Part shown: in pieces, positions 34,268 to 43,859 of the stretch
Numbering within the stretch: the first letter of the stretch is position 1
How the letters are laid out: the number at the start of each line of letters is the position of its first letter
Origin: SG8-30 sp963695155
Lineage (GTDB): Bacteria; Pseudomonadota; Gammaproteobacteria; Steroidobacterales; Steroidobacteraceae
Length of the DNA: 64,000 nucleotides
NCBI GenBank assembly: GCA_963695155.1
Contig: CAVOGD010000003.1
Span: 413,305-477,304 of the forward strand
Reading direction: 5' to 3'
The notes under the pieces: model-generated
The model's database searches: none
What the model saw: only the letters and a program-made list of their open reading frames with translations
What the model was told of the DNA's origin: nothing
Made by a program: the position numbers and the translations under genes

Positions 34268-34948
34268 ATGGGTTTTCCACGAACCCCGTTCACCACCGAA
34301 GACCCGTGGCGGATCTTCCGGATCCTGGCCGAGTTCGTTGACTCGTTCGAGACGCTCTCGACCCTCGGGCCGGCGGTCACGATCTTCGGCTCCGCGCGCA
34401 GCAAGCCGCGCGACGCGAATTACAAGGCCACCGTGACCATCGCGAAGCTGCTCGCCAAGAACGGGCTGGCGGTCATTACCGGCGGCGGCCCCGGTATCAT
34501 GGAAGCCGCCAACCGGGGAGCCAGTCAGGCCAAGGGCAAGTCCGTCGGGCTCAACATCGAGCTGCCCAGCGAACAGCGCCCCAACAAGTACGCCAACATC
34601 CCGGTCAACTTCCACTACTTCTTCTCGCGCAAGGTCTGCCTGGTGAAGTACAGCATGGGCTTCGTGTACATGCCGGGCGGATTCGGGACGCTGGATGAGT
34701 TCTTCGAGGTCCTGACGCTGGTTCAGACCCGCCGCATCCCGCAGTTCCCGCTCATCCTGTATGGCTCGGACCACTGGCAGGGACTGCTGCAATGGCTGCG
34801 CGGCACGGTCGTCAAGGGTCGGTACATCGACCGTAAGGACGAAGAGCTGTTCTCGGTCGTCGACACTCCGCAGGAGGTCGCCGAGCTGATTCTGAATTAT
34901 CGCCGGCAGGTCGGAGTCCCCACTTCGGTCCCGCCCGGTTTCCAGTGA
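34268..34948 (+). CDS. LOG family protein (TIGR00730, lysine decarboxylase-like Rossmann fold)
   Basis: 226 residues. It has the two signatures of LOG nucleoside-5'-monophosphate phosphoribohydrolases: GGGPGIMEAANRGA (about residues 75-88) and MPGGFGTLDEFFE (about 137-149). Proteins with these motifs release free nucleobase or cytokinin-like adenines from nucleotides; older annotation as lysine decarboxylase is a misnomer. A promoter-like element ends just before the start. The beta-CASP gene follows after 48 bases. Confidence 0.88.
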   Translation: MGFPRTPFTTEDPWRIFRILAEFVDSFETLSTLGPAVTIFGSARSKPRDANYKATVTIAKLLAKNGLAVITGGGPGIMEAANRGASQAKGKSVGLNIELPSEQRPNKYANIPVNFHYFFSRKVCLVKYSMGFVYMPGGFGTLDEFFEVLTLVQTRRIPQFPLILYGSDHWQGLLQWLRGTVVKGRYIDRKDEELFSVVDTPQEVAELILNYRRQVGVPTSVPPGFQ

Positions 34949-34996
34949 GCGGCAGCCGATGCGCCTGCCGGGGCGAAGGAACGCGAGGACGGTGAC

Positions 34997-36400
34997 ATGG
35001 CTACCTTGACGTTCCATGGCGCAGCGCGGGAAGTCACCGGTTCCTGCTACCTGCTGCAGTCACCCGCCGTCGGCAACGTGCTGCTCGACTGCGGCATGCA
35101 CCAGGGCGGCGACGCCGTCGAACGGATCCGGCGCGAGACCTTCGCCTTCGACCCAAAGGGCATCGATGCCGTCATCCTGTCGCACGCGCACCTCGACCAC
35201 AGCGGCCTGCTGCCGAAGCTGGTCAACCGGGGCTTCAACGGGCCGGTCCATTGCACCGCGGCCACCGCCGACCTGCTCAAGGTCCTGCTGCGTGACTCGG
35301 CCGGACTGTATTTCCGCGACATCGAGCATGACAACGTGCGCCAGCGGCGCCGGGGCAAGCCGCTGGTCAAGCCCGAATACAGCCTGGAGGACGTGGAGAC
35401 GGCCTTGAAGCTGTGCCGCCCGGCGGCGTACGGCGATGTCGTCACGCTGCAGCCGGCCGCGCGCCTGCGTTTCCATGATGCGGGGCACATCCTTGGCTCC
35501 TCGATCGTCGAGCTCGCGCTGCAGGAGCAGGGCCAGGCCAAGACGCTGGTCTTCTCCGGCGATCTCGGCAACGGCGATTCAGCGCTGATGAAGGACCCGG
35601 CGGTCGTCAAACGCGCCGATGTGCTGCTGATGGAAGGCACCTACGGCAACCGCAACCACCGCTCCATGGCGGAAACGGTGGACCAGTTCGCCGAGGTCCT
35701 GGCCGCCACCTGGAAGAAGCGCGGCAACGTGATGATCCCGTCGTTTGCGGTGGCGCGCACCCAGGAGATCCTGTTCCACCTCGGCCAGCTGTATCACGCC
35801 GGCAAGCTGGACAACTGGCTGGTGTTCCTCGACAGCCCGATGGCGATCGAGGTCACCGAACTCTACGACCGCTGGCTGCGGGAGCTCGACCCGAAGGACA
35901 TCCGGCTGCTCCACGACAAGCACATCGACTCGCTGAGCAGCTTCCTGCCGATCCTGCGGCTGTCCCGGACGCCGGACGAGTCCATGGCCATCAACCGCAT
36001 CAAGGGCGGCGCGATCATCATTGCCGGCAGCGGCATGTGCACCGGCGGGCGCATCCGCCATCACTTCAAGCACCGGCTGTGGAACGCCCGCAATGCGGTG
36101 GTGTTCGTCGGGTTCCAGGCGCGCGGCACGCTGGGCCGTCAACTGGTCGACGGCAAGAAGACCGTCAAGATGTTCGGCGAGGACTTCGTGGTTCGTGCCA
36201 GGATCGAGACGCTGGGCGGGTTCTCGGCCCATGCCGGGCAAAGCCAGCTGATCGCCTGGCTGAAGCAGTTCAAGCCCACGCCGCGGCTGTTGCTGGTCCA
36301 CGGCGAACCGGACACGCTCGACGTGCTGGGCGACACGCTCCTGAAGCAGCACCGCATCAAGAGCGAGATCCCGTCGCCCGGAGATCGCGTCTCGTTCTGA
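34997..36400 (+). CDS. MBL-fold/beta-CASP RNA metallo-hydrolase
   Basis: 467 residues, like bacterial CPSF-type ribonucleases (YSH1/TTHA0252-like). The metallo-beta-lactamase core has SHAHLDHSG (about residues 62-70, HxHxDH), the His of DAGHILGSS and the Asp of FSGDLGNG. The beta-CASP insert carries MEGTYGNRNH and SFAVARTQEILF, then GSGMCTGGRIRHH, and a final His in VHGEPD. It is predicted to cleave RNA endonucleolytically. It is oriented with the LOG gene and converges on the peptidase gene, ending 1 base from it. Confidence 0.9.
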   Translation: MATLTFHGAAREVTGSCYLLQSPAVGNVLLDCGMHQGGDAVERIRRETFAFDPKGIDAVILSHAHLDHSGLLPKLVNRGFNGPVHCTAATADLLKVLLRDSAGLYFRDIEHDNVRQRRRGKPLVKPEYSLEDVETALKLCRPAAYGDVVTLQPAARLRFHDAGHILGSSIVELALQEQGQAKTLVFSGDLGNGDSALMKDPAVVKRADVLLMEGTYGNRNHRSMAETVDQFAEVLAATWKKRGNVMIPSFAVARTQEILFHLGQLYHAGKLDNWLVFLDSPMAIEVTELYDRWLRELDPKDIRLLHDKHIDSLSSFLPILRLSRTPDESMAINRIKGGAIIIAGSGMCTGGRIRHHFKHRLWNARNAVVFVGFQARGTLGRQLVDGKKTVKMFGEDFVVRARIETLGGFSAHAGQSQLIAWLKQFKPTPRLLLVHGEPDTLDVLGDTLLKQHRIKSEIPSPGDRVSF

Positions 36401-38518
36401 TCAGCCGCGGTCGTCCGTCACCATCGCCAGCGCCTTCGACGTCGCCTTCAGCAGCGCCTGCGGCCCCACCGGCGCGCCGGTCGCCTTGGTCATCCACAGG
36501 TCCGGCGTGAGCCTGCCCTGCTTCGTCATGCGCTCGAACTCGAGGCCGATGCTGCCCGCCCGCTCCATCTGCTCCTCGATCTGGTGCGCGATGAGATGCC
36601 CGATCGGATAGTCCGGCAGGTAGAGGCCGTTCGAGACCATGTGCGAGTAGATGCCCAGCAGCACGACGTCCCGCGTACCGAAGACCGGCGCGTAGAACTC
36701 GTTCCAGACGTCCTGAGCGATGCCCAGCGTCGCGTCGCGCAGCTGCGCGGGCGTCGCCTGCGGGTTCGCGTACATCCAGCGCCACACCCGCATGTCCACG
36801 ATCGCCACGCCGGCGATCTCGAACGTCCCCCAGAAATCGCCGAGCGTGGTCATTGCCTGCGCCCTCTCGTCGGGCCTGGCGAGGCCGAGCAACTCGAGGT
36901 CCTTGGCCTGGAAGACGAATGCCAGCGCCTCGGTGAATGCGGTATTCGGCACCCCTTCCATGGCGTTGTAGGGCACGTCGTAGAGGGAGAACGTCTGCTC
37001 GACGTTGTGCCCCAGCTCGTGGACCGCGATGTTGTAGCCCTTGTAGTCCATGCCGTCCGGGCCGACCCGCGTGCGCAGGTGCGCCTTGTCGCCGCGGCGC
37101 TGCGCGCCCCAGGCATGGCCTGCGCCGCGCGATGAATCGACCGTCACCCGGTCCGCCACGTACTTCGCCCGCTCGGCGCTGAAGCCCAGCTTCCCGAGGA
37201 TGTTCGGGATGTCCGCGCCGAAGGCCTCCGGCGTCGGGTACTTCGCCCGGGTGATCTCGTGCAGCTGCGACTCCGTGTACGCGCCGCGGGCCTTGAAGCC
37301 GTTGTACCAGATGTCGAACGGCTCCAGCTTCCGTCCCAGGCGCTGCTCGATCAGCCGGCCGACGTCCGCCACCAGCGGTGAGCGCAGCACCTCGACCAGC
37401 ATCGCCTCCACTCTCGCCTCGGACAGTTCACGGTCGTCGTTGAAGCGTCGCTCGATCATGGTCGGCGCGGCCGGCGAGTACGGGTCGGCGAGCCGGACCG
37501 CCCGGTAAACGCCGAGGATCTTCGCGTAGCGGGTGTCGGGCTCGCGTTCGGCCGACGGCTGCATGTCCGGCGGCGCCTGGCGGTCGCTGTCACTCACGGT
37601 CGCGGCCACGACCTCGTTCGTGACCGGGTTCCAGTCGACCGTCGGGTTGTCGATCACCACCTGCGGGATCGTCTGCGTGACGATGCGTTCCATGACCTGC
37701 TGGATCAGGCGCTGGCGGGCCAGGCCGTCCTGCTCGCCGTACTGCGCCTTGAGCTCGTCGCGCAGGTTCCAGTGGGTGATCAGGCGCAGCTTCGGCGGGA
37801 ACAGGCGCGTCCCCTGCCCGTCGACCAGGTGGTGCATCCAGATGTTGTAGCTGGAGATGTAGCTGTCGGCGTCCGAGAATGCGCTGGCGATCTCCTGGTT
37901 CACCTGCGCCGGAATGCGCCGGCCGTAGCGGTCGGCCAGCCGCGCCGCGGCCCACTGCGCCGGCGTCCACGAGCCCCCTTGCTGCAGCTTCTCCTCGAGC
38001 GTCGTCAGCGGCAGGTTCAGCAGCACGACGAACGCGATCTTGTTGGCAAAGAAGTCGTCGTCGACGTGGGCTCCCGGCGCATAGCCCGCCGAGATCTCGT
38101 CCAGTGGCAACAACTGCCCCAGGTCCAGGTCGCTCTGCCAGCGGAACGCGCGGGCCAGCTCGAGCATGGTTCCGTCGAGCTGCTCGTGCAGGAAGTCGAG
38201 CCGGGACAGCAGCGTCTCATACGTCGCATCGTCGCCCGCGAAGTTCGCGGCCACGAACTGCTCGAATTCCGCCGCGTTGCCGTCGCTCTCCGTCCACAGG
38301 CTCGCGACCTGCCTGAGGCCCCGGGCCGCGCGCGGCCGCACCGCGTCGCCGTGATGGGCGACGAGCGCGTCCTCGGCCTTGCGCACGGACGCCTCTAGCC
38401 ACGCCGGTCGTTCCTGCTTTTCCATGGTTTCCTCATTCGCCTGTGGGCTGGCCTCGCTGCCGCTTGCAGCCAGCGCGAGGGTCAGCAGGACCGCCGTCAT
38501 CATGTTGAACGCCTTCAT
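36401..38518 (-). CDS. HExxH zinc metallopeptidase, M3/M32-like, exported
   Basis: 705 residues. An N-terminal signal peptide (FNMMTAVLLTLALAASGSEA) is followed by a mostly helical protein. The zinc site is NIAVHELGHNVEQTFS at about residues 497-512, and the third ligand is probably in NTAFTEALAFVFQ about 20 residues on. This matches the gluzincin layout HExxH...E. The fold is like the clan MA(E) oligopeptidases, but I could not assign a MEROPS family with certainty. The start at 38518 has GGAGG 5 bases upstream. Confidence 0.82.
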   Translation of the reverse strand: MKAFNMMTAVLLTLALAASGSEASPQANEETMEKQERPAWLEASVRKAEDALVAHHGDAVRPRAARGLRQVASLWTESDGNAAEFEQFVAANFAGDDATYETLLSRLDFLHEQLDGTMLELARAFRWQSDLDLGQLLPLDEISAGYAPGAHVDDDFFANKIAFVVLLNLPLTTLEEKLQQGGSWTPAQWAAARLADRYGRRIPAQVNQEIASAFSDADSYISSYNIWMHHLVDGQGTRLFPPKLRLITHWNLRDELKAQYGEQDGLARQRLIQQVMERIVTQTIPQVVIDNPTVDWNPVTNEVVAATVSDSDRQAPPDMQPSAEREPDTRYAKILGVYRAVRLADPYSPAAPTMIERRFNDDRELSEARVEAMLVEVLRSPLVADVGRLIEQRLGRKLEPFDIWYNGFKARGAYTESQLHEITRAKYPTPEAFGADIPNILGKLGFSAERAKYVADRVTVDSSRGAGHAWGAQRRGDKAHLRTRVGPDGMDYKGYNIAVHELGHNVEQTFSLYDVPYNAMEGVPNTAFTEALAFVFQAKDLELLGLARPDERAQAMTTLGDFWGTFEIAGVAIVDMRVWRWMYANPQATPAQLRDATLGIAQDVWNEFYAPVFGTRDVVLLGIYSHMVSNGLYLPDYPIGHLIAHQIEEQMERAGSIGLEFERMTKQGRLTPDLWMTKATGAPVGPQALLKATSKALAMVTDDRG

Positions 38519-38597
38519 GGAATCCTCCATCCGCGCGATCCCGACGACCGCGCGCAAACAATGGCGCGATGATACCGCATGGGGGCACCTGCCCGGC

Positions 38598-40835
38598 TCA
38601 GGTCCCGAACCGATAACTCAGCTTGACCAGGAACTGCTCGCTGTCGCGCAGGTCGAAGGCGCCGCGGAACTCGTCGCCCACGTCGTGGGGGCCCGCATGC
38701 GGCTCGAGCAGCGAGCCGCCGCGCACGTAGGCGATGTACAGGCTCGAGAGCGGCGCCAGTTCGTAGCGATAGCGGACCTGGAAGCCCAGCCGGCGCAGGG
38801 TGAAATCGTCAACCGCCTCGTCCACCGCGACCGGCGTGCCGTCCGGCGCCACGCGCCAGGCCTGCTTTGCCTTCGCCGTGAGTGCGATCGCCTCCAGCCG
38901 CACCTGCAACTCCTGCCGGACGCTGATCAACCACGACATGCCGGCCCGCAACTCGAGCAATTCGCTCCTGAAGGTGCCCAGCAGGTTGCCGCCCTGCCAC
39001 AACAGCCACTCCGGATTGCGCAGCGCCCGCAGGCCCACGGACAGATTGAGCGCGTCGCTGAAGTAGTAGCGCGGCTCCACGTACACCCTGATGTGCCCGT
39101 CGTCGAGGCCGCCCAGGCCCTCCGCGGCATAGTGCACGTTGCCGTAGTGGCCCCAGCGCCCCTTGCGCGGCCGGGAGCGCTCGGCGAAAGCGTACAGCTT
39201 GGCCGGCATCCGGACCAGGCCGTTGCGGCGCGTGATCAGGTCGTCGTAGCCGGCCGTCCAGCCCGCAATCTCCATGTACTGGTCACCGCCGTCACGGCGC
39301 TCGCTGTAGCGACTGATGGCCCAGGCGTCGGCGATGTGCACGCCGTCGTCGTTGGCACGGTGCGAGACCGCCGCGCGCAGGTCGTGGGCGGAGAATGACG
39401 ACGACTCCGGCAGGTCCGTGCGGCGACGCGCCACCTCGTAGCGCACGTAGTTGAAGTTGTTGCGCTCGAGAAAGCCGAAGTCGTTGAGCTGCAGGTCGCC
39501 GCCCAGGTGCACGGCGAACAACTGCTGGCGCCAGCCCTGGCCCATGTCGTAGTCGACGCGCACTTGCGCGCCGGCATCGCTGGTTTTGCTCCCCGCCTGC
39601 TCCACCGCGGACGCCACGGCAGTCGTGCGGATGTTCCATTGCGCGTTGGGGCTCCAGCGGTGGTCCACCTCCCATACTGTCGCCCTGCGGTCGAGGAAGG
39701 GGCGTTCGACGCGCATGGCCATCGCACCGATGCCCTGGCCGTCGAAGTCCCGGGTGGCGCGCGCGGCGTAGAAATCGCGGCCGGCCACGTCATCCTCGGT
39801 CGCCGCGAAGGCGCCATAACTGATGCCGTAGGCACTGCCGTTGAGCTTGACGGCCGCGGTGACGTCGCCGCCGCCGCTGCCGTCGTCGGCGGCCCCACCC
39901 ACGCGGCGCGTGTACAGCAGCCGGTTGGCCGTGTCGAGCGAGCCGAACGGCACGTCGAAGAAACTCTGGTTCTCGACGAAGAACGGCCGCTTGTCGTCGA
40001 AGAAGCTCTCGATTGCGCCGAAATTGACGACCAGCCGGTCGCTTTCGACCTGGCCGAAGTCCGGGTTCAGGGTGCCGCTGAGCTGGAACTGCCCGCTGGG
40101 CTTCCAGAAGACGTCGACGCCGGCGTCGGAGTCGAACCGGTCGCCCACCGCGTCCAGCACGCCGACCACGTACGGCGCCACCACGAACAGCGACTGGCTG
40201 AAGTTCGGCACCTCGATCTTCTCGAACGCCGACAGGAACACCTGCTCCCTGAAGGTGATCGCCGGCCAGGACATGCGCTCGCCGGTGGCCACGACCACGC
40301 GATCCAGCGAGATGCCGAGCCTGCGCATCCCGCCGTCGGCCGATTGCATCGGCGCGATGTGCCACGGGATCAGCAACTCCACCGACCAGGTATCCCCCGA
40401 CTCCGAGACGGCGTGGCGCCAGTCGCCGTCCCAGTCGGCGCTGTACTGGTTCTCGTTGGTGAGGGTTCCGTCCGTGATGCTGCCGGACAGGAGCACGGTG
40501 AAGTTGTAGCCGACGCGGCCGTCGGCGTCGAAGTCCAGGTAGACATTGATGCGATCGGCATTGGTGTCGTCATCGCGCCGCGCCTGTTGGCGGGTGCGCG
40601 GCACGCTGGCCGGCTGGGTATTGCGGAAGCCGATCGCCAGGCCCTCCGCGGTGGCCAGGATCCAGGCCTCGGTGGGGTACGGCGCCGGCGCGCGCGACAG
40701 CGGCTGGGTGAGGCGGAAGTCGGTGACGTGCCGGGCGCCCTGCCACTCCTGCGGATCGATGCGGCCGTCGACCTCGATCGCAAGGGCGGGTGATGCCAGC
40801 GCATGCAGGAAGGCGATGCCGAGGACGACGCGCAT
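38598..40835 (-). CDS. DUF5916 family outer-membrane protein with CBM9-like domain
   Basis: 745 residues with a signal peptide (VVLGIAFLHALASPALA). The N-terminal domain (about 18-200) is carbohydrate-binding-family-9-like: DGRIDPQEWQGA at its start and DFDADGRVGYNFTVLLSG and WSVELLIPW later. The rest is a beta-barrel: PDFGQVESDRLVVNFGAIESFF, KRPFFVENQSFF and the end VKLSYRFGT. DUF5916 proteins are often found with secreted hydrolases and are thought to act at the outer membrane; the ligand is unknown. It is divergent from the corrinoid operon. Confidence 0.85.
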   Translation of the reverse strand: MRVVLGIAFLHALASPALAIEVDGRIDPQEWQGARHVTDFRLTQPLSRAPAPYPTEAWILATAEGLAIGFRNTQPASVPRTRQQARRDDDTNADRINVYLDFDADGRVGYNFTVLLSGSITDGTLTNENQYSADWDGDWRHAVSESGDTWSVELLIPWHIAPMQSADGGMRRLGISLDRVVVATGERMSWPAITFREQVFLSAFEKIEVPNFSQSLFVVAPYVVGVLDAVGDRFDSDAGVDVFWKPSGQFQLSGTLNPDFGQVESDRLVVNFGAIESFFDDKRPFFVENQSFFDVPFGSLDTANRLLYTRRVGGAADDGSGGGDVTAAVKLNGSAYGISYGAFAATEDDVAGRDFYAARATRDFDGQGIGAMAMRVERPFLDRRATVWEVDHRWSPNAQWNIRTTAVASAVEQAGSKTSDAGAQVRVDYDMGQGWRQQLFAVHLGGDLQLNDFGFLERNNFNYVRYEVARRRTDLPESSSFSAHDLRAAVSHRANDDGVHIADAWAISRYSERRDGGDQYMEIAGWTAGYDDLITRRNGLVRMPAKLYAFAERSRPRKGRWGHYGNVHYAAEGLGGLDDGHIRVYVEPRYYFSDALNLSVGLRALRNPEWLLWQGGNLLGTFRSELLELRAGMSWLISVRQELQVRLEAIALTAKAKQAWRVAPDGTPVAVDEAVDDFTLRRLGFQVRYRYELAPLSSLYIAYVRGGSLLEPHAGPHDVGDEFRGAFDLRDSEQFLVKLSYRFGT

Positions 40836-41028
40836 GTCGGGGAGTTGCTTTGCAGGTTCCCAGGGGGAGGATCCGAGAGGTGAATCCTACGGCACCGAAA
40901 CCGACTAATAAACCAGGAAAACGGCACCCAGCGCCCGGTGCGCAGCGGCCCGGTCACGCTTGAAGGCGCAGCGGCCCCGCCGCGCCCCTGCTAACCTAGT
41001 ACCGGGTGCGCCAATCGGGGACGACACG

Positions 41029-42490
41029 ATGAGGCCGAATGTCAGGTTCCTGACCGATGCATTGATTCGCCAGATCATCGATGAGGCCCGCCATGCGCTG
41101 TCCGCCCTCGGCGTGGCCGTCCACAATGACAAGGCGCTGGCCCTGCTCGCCGACCACGGCGCCCGCATCGACCAGCGCTCGTCGCGGGCCTTCCTCAACG
41201 ACGCGCTGATCGACGGCGCGCTGGCCAGCGTGCCGAAGTCATTCCGGCTGTATGACGCGGCCGGACTCCAGACCAACGATTTTTCCGGCGACAAGATCCA
41301 CTTTACGCCCGGTTCGTCCGCCCTCAACTACCTGGACCCGCGCATCGGCACGATGCGCCGGCCGCTCACCGCCGACTACATCGACTACGTCAAGGTCGTG
41401 GATCAGTTGCCGCACATCGCGTCGCAGAGCACCGCCATGATCCCGGACGACGTCACCGACCAGGTCTCGGACAGCTACCGGCTGTTCCTGAGCCTGCTGT
41501 ATTCGTCGAAACCGGTCGTGACGGGCACCTTCACGATCGAGTCGTTCCAGGTGATGAAGGACATGCTGCTGGCCGTGCGGGGATCGCCGCAGGCGCTGCG
41601 GGAGAAGCCCCTCGCGATCTTCTCGTGCTGCCCGACGTCGCCCTTCAAGTGGAGCGACGTCACGTCCCAGAACGTGCTCGATTGCGCGCAGGCCTCGATA
41701 CCGGTCGAGTTCATCGCCATGCCGCTCGCGGGGTTCGTCGCCCCGGTGACCCTGGTCGGCACGCTGGTCCAGCACACGGCCGAGACGTTCAGCGGCATCG
41801 TGCTGAGCCAGCTGGCGCGCCCGGGCACGCCGATCCTGTACGGCGGTTCGCCGGCCATCTTCGACCATCGCTTCGAGTCCACGCCGATGGGCGCCATCGA
41901 GACGATGATGATCGACTGCGCGTACAACGAGATCGGCAAGCACCTGGGCATGCCCACCCAGGCCTACATCGCGCTGACGGATTCGAAGCAACTCGACGTG
42001 CAGGCCGGCCTGGAGTCCGCCATGGGCGCGACGCTGGCCGCCCTGTCGGGCATCAACAACATTTCCGGCCCCGGCATGATCGACTTCGAGAGCTGCATCA
42101 GCCTGGAGAAGCTCGTCACCGACAACGAGCTCTGCGGCATGGTGCTGCGGATGACCCGGGGCATCGAGCCGCGCGAGGACTTTCCGTCGCTGCCGCGCTT
42201 CCAGGAACTGCTGGAAGACGAGCACCTGCTCATCTCGAAGCACACGAGGAAGCACCTGAAGGAGCAGATCCACTTCCCGGGACCGGTGATCAACCGGGCG
42301 AACAACGCCCGCTGGACCGAGGAAGGCTGCTCCACCATGGACGATCGGGCGCGCCGTCGAGGTCGAGAAGCTGCTGGGCAGCCACCAGCCTGCGGGACTG
42401 CCCGACGACACCCGCCGTGCCCTGGTGGACATCATGTCGACGAGCGCCCGGCTGCACGGGCAGGACGAACTCCCCGAGAGGGCGCGGTGA
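41029..42490 (+). CDS. MttB-family (non-pyrrolysine) corrinoid methyltransferase, with a frameshift near the end
   Basis: Transfers a methyl group from a methylated amine to a corrinoid protein. About 486 residues once a one-base shift is allowed. Typical stretches are VDQLPHIASQSTAMIPDDV, CCPTSPFKWSDVTSQNV, EFIAMPLAGFVAPVTLVG, GGSPAIFDHRF and SGINNISGPGMIDFESC. The end reads NNARWTEEGCSTMDDRARR. There is no in-frame amber codon, so it is the pyrrolysine-free kind (betaine-type substrates in known members). After about 42352 the expected C-terminus (VEKLLGSHQPAGLPDDTRRA) lies in the next frame and stops at 42490. GGGGA precedes the ATG. Substrate unknown. Confidence 0.85.
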
Positions 42491-43215
42491 CCGAGCGGGT
42501 GCCACTGCCGCTGGAGGCGATACTGCCCGCGCTGGAGGACGTCATCCGCGCGCAGGGAATTCCGGCGGGCGCCGAAGTCAGGGACCGGGTTTGGGCCCTC
42601 GGACAGGCGTCGCTGCGTGCATTTGCCGCCGAGGCGCGGCCCGCTTGCATCGCGGCCGACGTGTCCCGCAGTGATTTCGTCGATATATTCCAGGGTGACG
42701 GCCGCAACGAGGACGAAGCGCCGCTGGGCGCCATCTACCCGCAGGCCGACCGGCTGGTGCTGTTCGCCCTGACGATGGGGCACGATGTGAGCCGCACGAT
42801 CCAGGGGTACATAGACAACAGCGATTTCGCCCTGGGGGCGATGCTCGACTCGGTCGCTTCACTGGCCGTCGAGAACTCGGTAAGCCTGCTGGAGAAACGC
42901 GTGGCCGCCACGCCGGCGGTGAAGCGGGCGGCCGGCGGCCATTGCCGCACGCTGAATTACAGCCCCGGCTACTGCGGCTGGCACATCGGCGCGCAGGCCG
43001 GGATCTTCCGCTACCTGGACCCCGGGCAACTCGGGATCACGCTCAACGACTCGTACCTGATGACGCCCCTGAAGTCCGCCACCGGCGTGCTGGTCCACGG
43101 CGACCGTACGATCCACGAATTCGACATCGGTTTCCGGTTCTGCCGCGCCTGCCGGGACAAGACCTGCCTCGGGCGACGAGACGGTCTGGGCTCGGTCCAT
43201 TCACCATCCACGTGA
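42487..43215 (+). CDS. Methionine-synthase-activation-domain protein (corrinoid reactivation)
   Basis: 242 residues from GTG 42487, overlapping the MttB stop by 4 bases (GTGA). It resembles the C-terminal AdoMet-binding activation domain of cobalamin-dependent methionine synthase: YPQADRLVLFALTMGHDVSR, SVASLAVENSVSLLEKR and YSPGYCGWHIGAQAGIF. LNDSYLMTPLKSATGVLVHG follows, then a Cys-rich end (FCRACRDKTCLGRRD). It probably supplies AdoMet for reductive remethylation of oxidised corrinoid. Because of the mttB frameshift it appears fused to MttB in one frame; I treat it as separate. Confidence 0.82.
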   Translation: MTERVPLPLEAILPALEDVIRAQGIPAGAEVRDRVWALGQASLRAFAAEARPACIAADVSRSDFVDIFQGDGRNEDEAPLGAIYPQADRLVLFALTMGHDVSRTIQGYIDNSDFALGAMLDSVASLAVENSVSLLEKRVAATPAVKRAAGGHCRTLNYSPGYCGWHIGAQAGIFRYLDPGQLGITLNDSYLMTPLKSATGVLVHGDRTIHEFDIGFRFCRACRDKTCLGRRDGLGSVHSPST

Positions 43216-43223
43216 GGAGCCGT

Positions 43224-43859
43224 ATGGAGGTCCTGAAGGAAATCTCGAGGCAACTGCAGCTCGGCGACGACGAGCAGGTCGGCGCGTTGACCAGGCAGGC
43301 CATCGACCAGGGCATCGATCCCGCGACCATCCTCAATGACGGCCTGGTCGGCGGCATGAACGTCGTCGGCGAGGCGTTCCGGACGCACGAGATATTCCTG
43401 CCGGACGTGCTGATGGCCGCCAAGGCCATGTACGCGGGCATGGACCTGCTGAAGCCGCTGTTCGTGAAGGGGGGCATCCCGACGCGCGGCACGGTCGTCA
43501 TCGGCACCGTCAAGGGCGACCTGCACGACCTCGGCAAGAACCTGGTCGGGATCATGCTGAAGGGCGTCGGTTATGAGGTCATCGACCTGGGCAAGGACGT
43601 TCCTGCGGAGGCATTCATCGACGCGGCGGTGAAGGGGAACGCCAGCGTCATCGGCATGTCGGCCCTGTTGACCACGACGATGCCGGCCATGAAGATGGTC
43701 ATCGACATGCTGCGCGAGAGGGGACTGCAGGGAAAGATCCGCACCATCGTGGGCGGTGCGCCGATCACCAAGGCGTTCGCAGAGCAGATCGGCGCCGATG
43801 CCTATGCGTTCGACGCGGCCAAGAGCGTCGAGCGGGTCAACGCGCTGCTGGCCGGGTGA
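43224..43859 (+). CDS. Corrinoid (B12-binding) methyl-carrier protein
   Basis: 211 residues, like MtaC/MtbC/MttC. The N-terminal helical cap domain includes DPATILNDGLVGGMNVVGEAF and LPDVLMAAKAMYAGMDLL. The Rossmann-like B12 domain has the lower-ligand motif GDLHDLGKN (DxHxxG, His at about residue 101), then GYEVIDLGKDVPAEAF, a conserved SALLTTTM and IVGGAPIT. It carries the methyl group between the MttB-like enzyme and the homocysteine methyltransferase that follows immediately. GAGGAGC lies upstream; the gap to the previous gene is 8 bases. Confidence 0.92.
   Translation: MEVLKEISRQLQLGDDEQVGALTRQAIDQGIDPATILNDGLVGGMNVVGEAFRTHEIFLPDVLMAAKAMYAGMDLLKPLFVKGGIPTRGTVVIGTVKGDLHDLGKNLVGIMLKGVGYEVIDLGKDVPAEAFIDAAVKGNASVIGMSALLTTTMPAMKMVIDMLRERGLQGKIRTIVGGAPITKAFAEQIGADAYAFDAAKSVERVNALLAG

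Noticed and set aside
40836..41028. A cobalamin or SAM riboswitch ahead of the corrinoid operon
   Set aside because: I looked for the B12 box and the SAM/SAH conserved cores and did not see them.
41029..42490. A pyrrolysine-containing MttB
   Set aside because: No in-frame amber codon occurs in the region, and no pyl genes are in the window.
40960..43215. A single MttB-activator fusion protein
   Set aside because: The linker region is nonsense and the true MttB end and a GTG start lie in adjoining frames with a 4-base overlap. A one-base error explains the apparent fusion.
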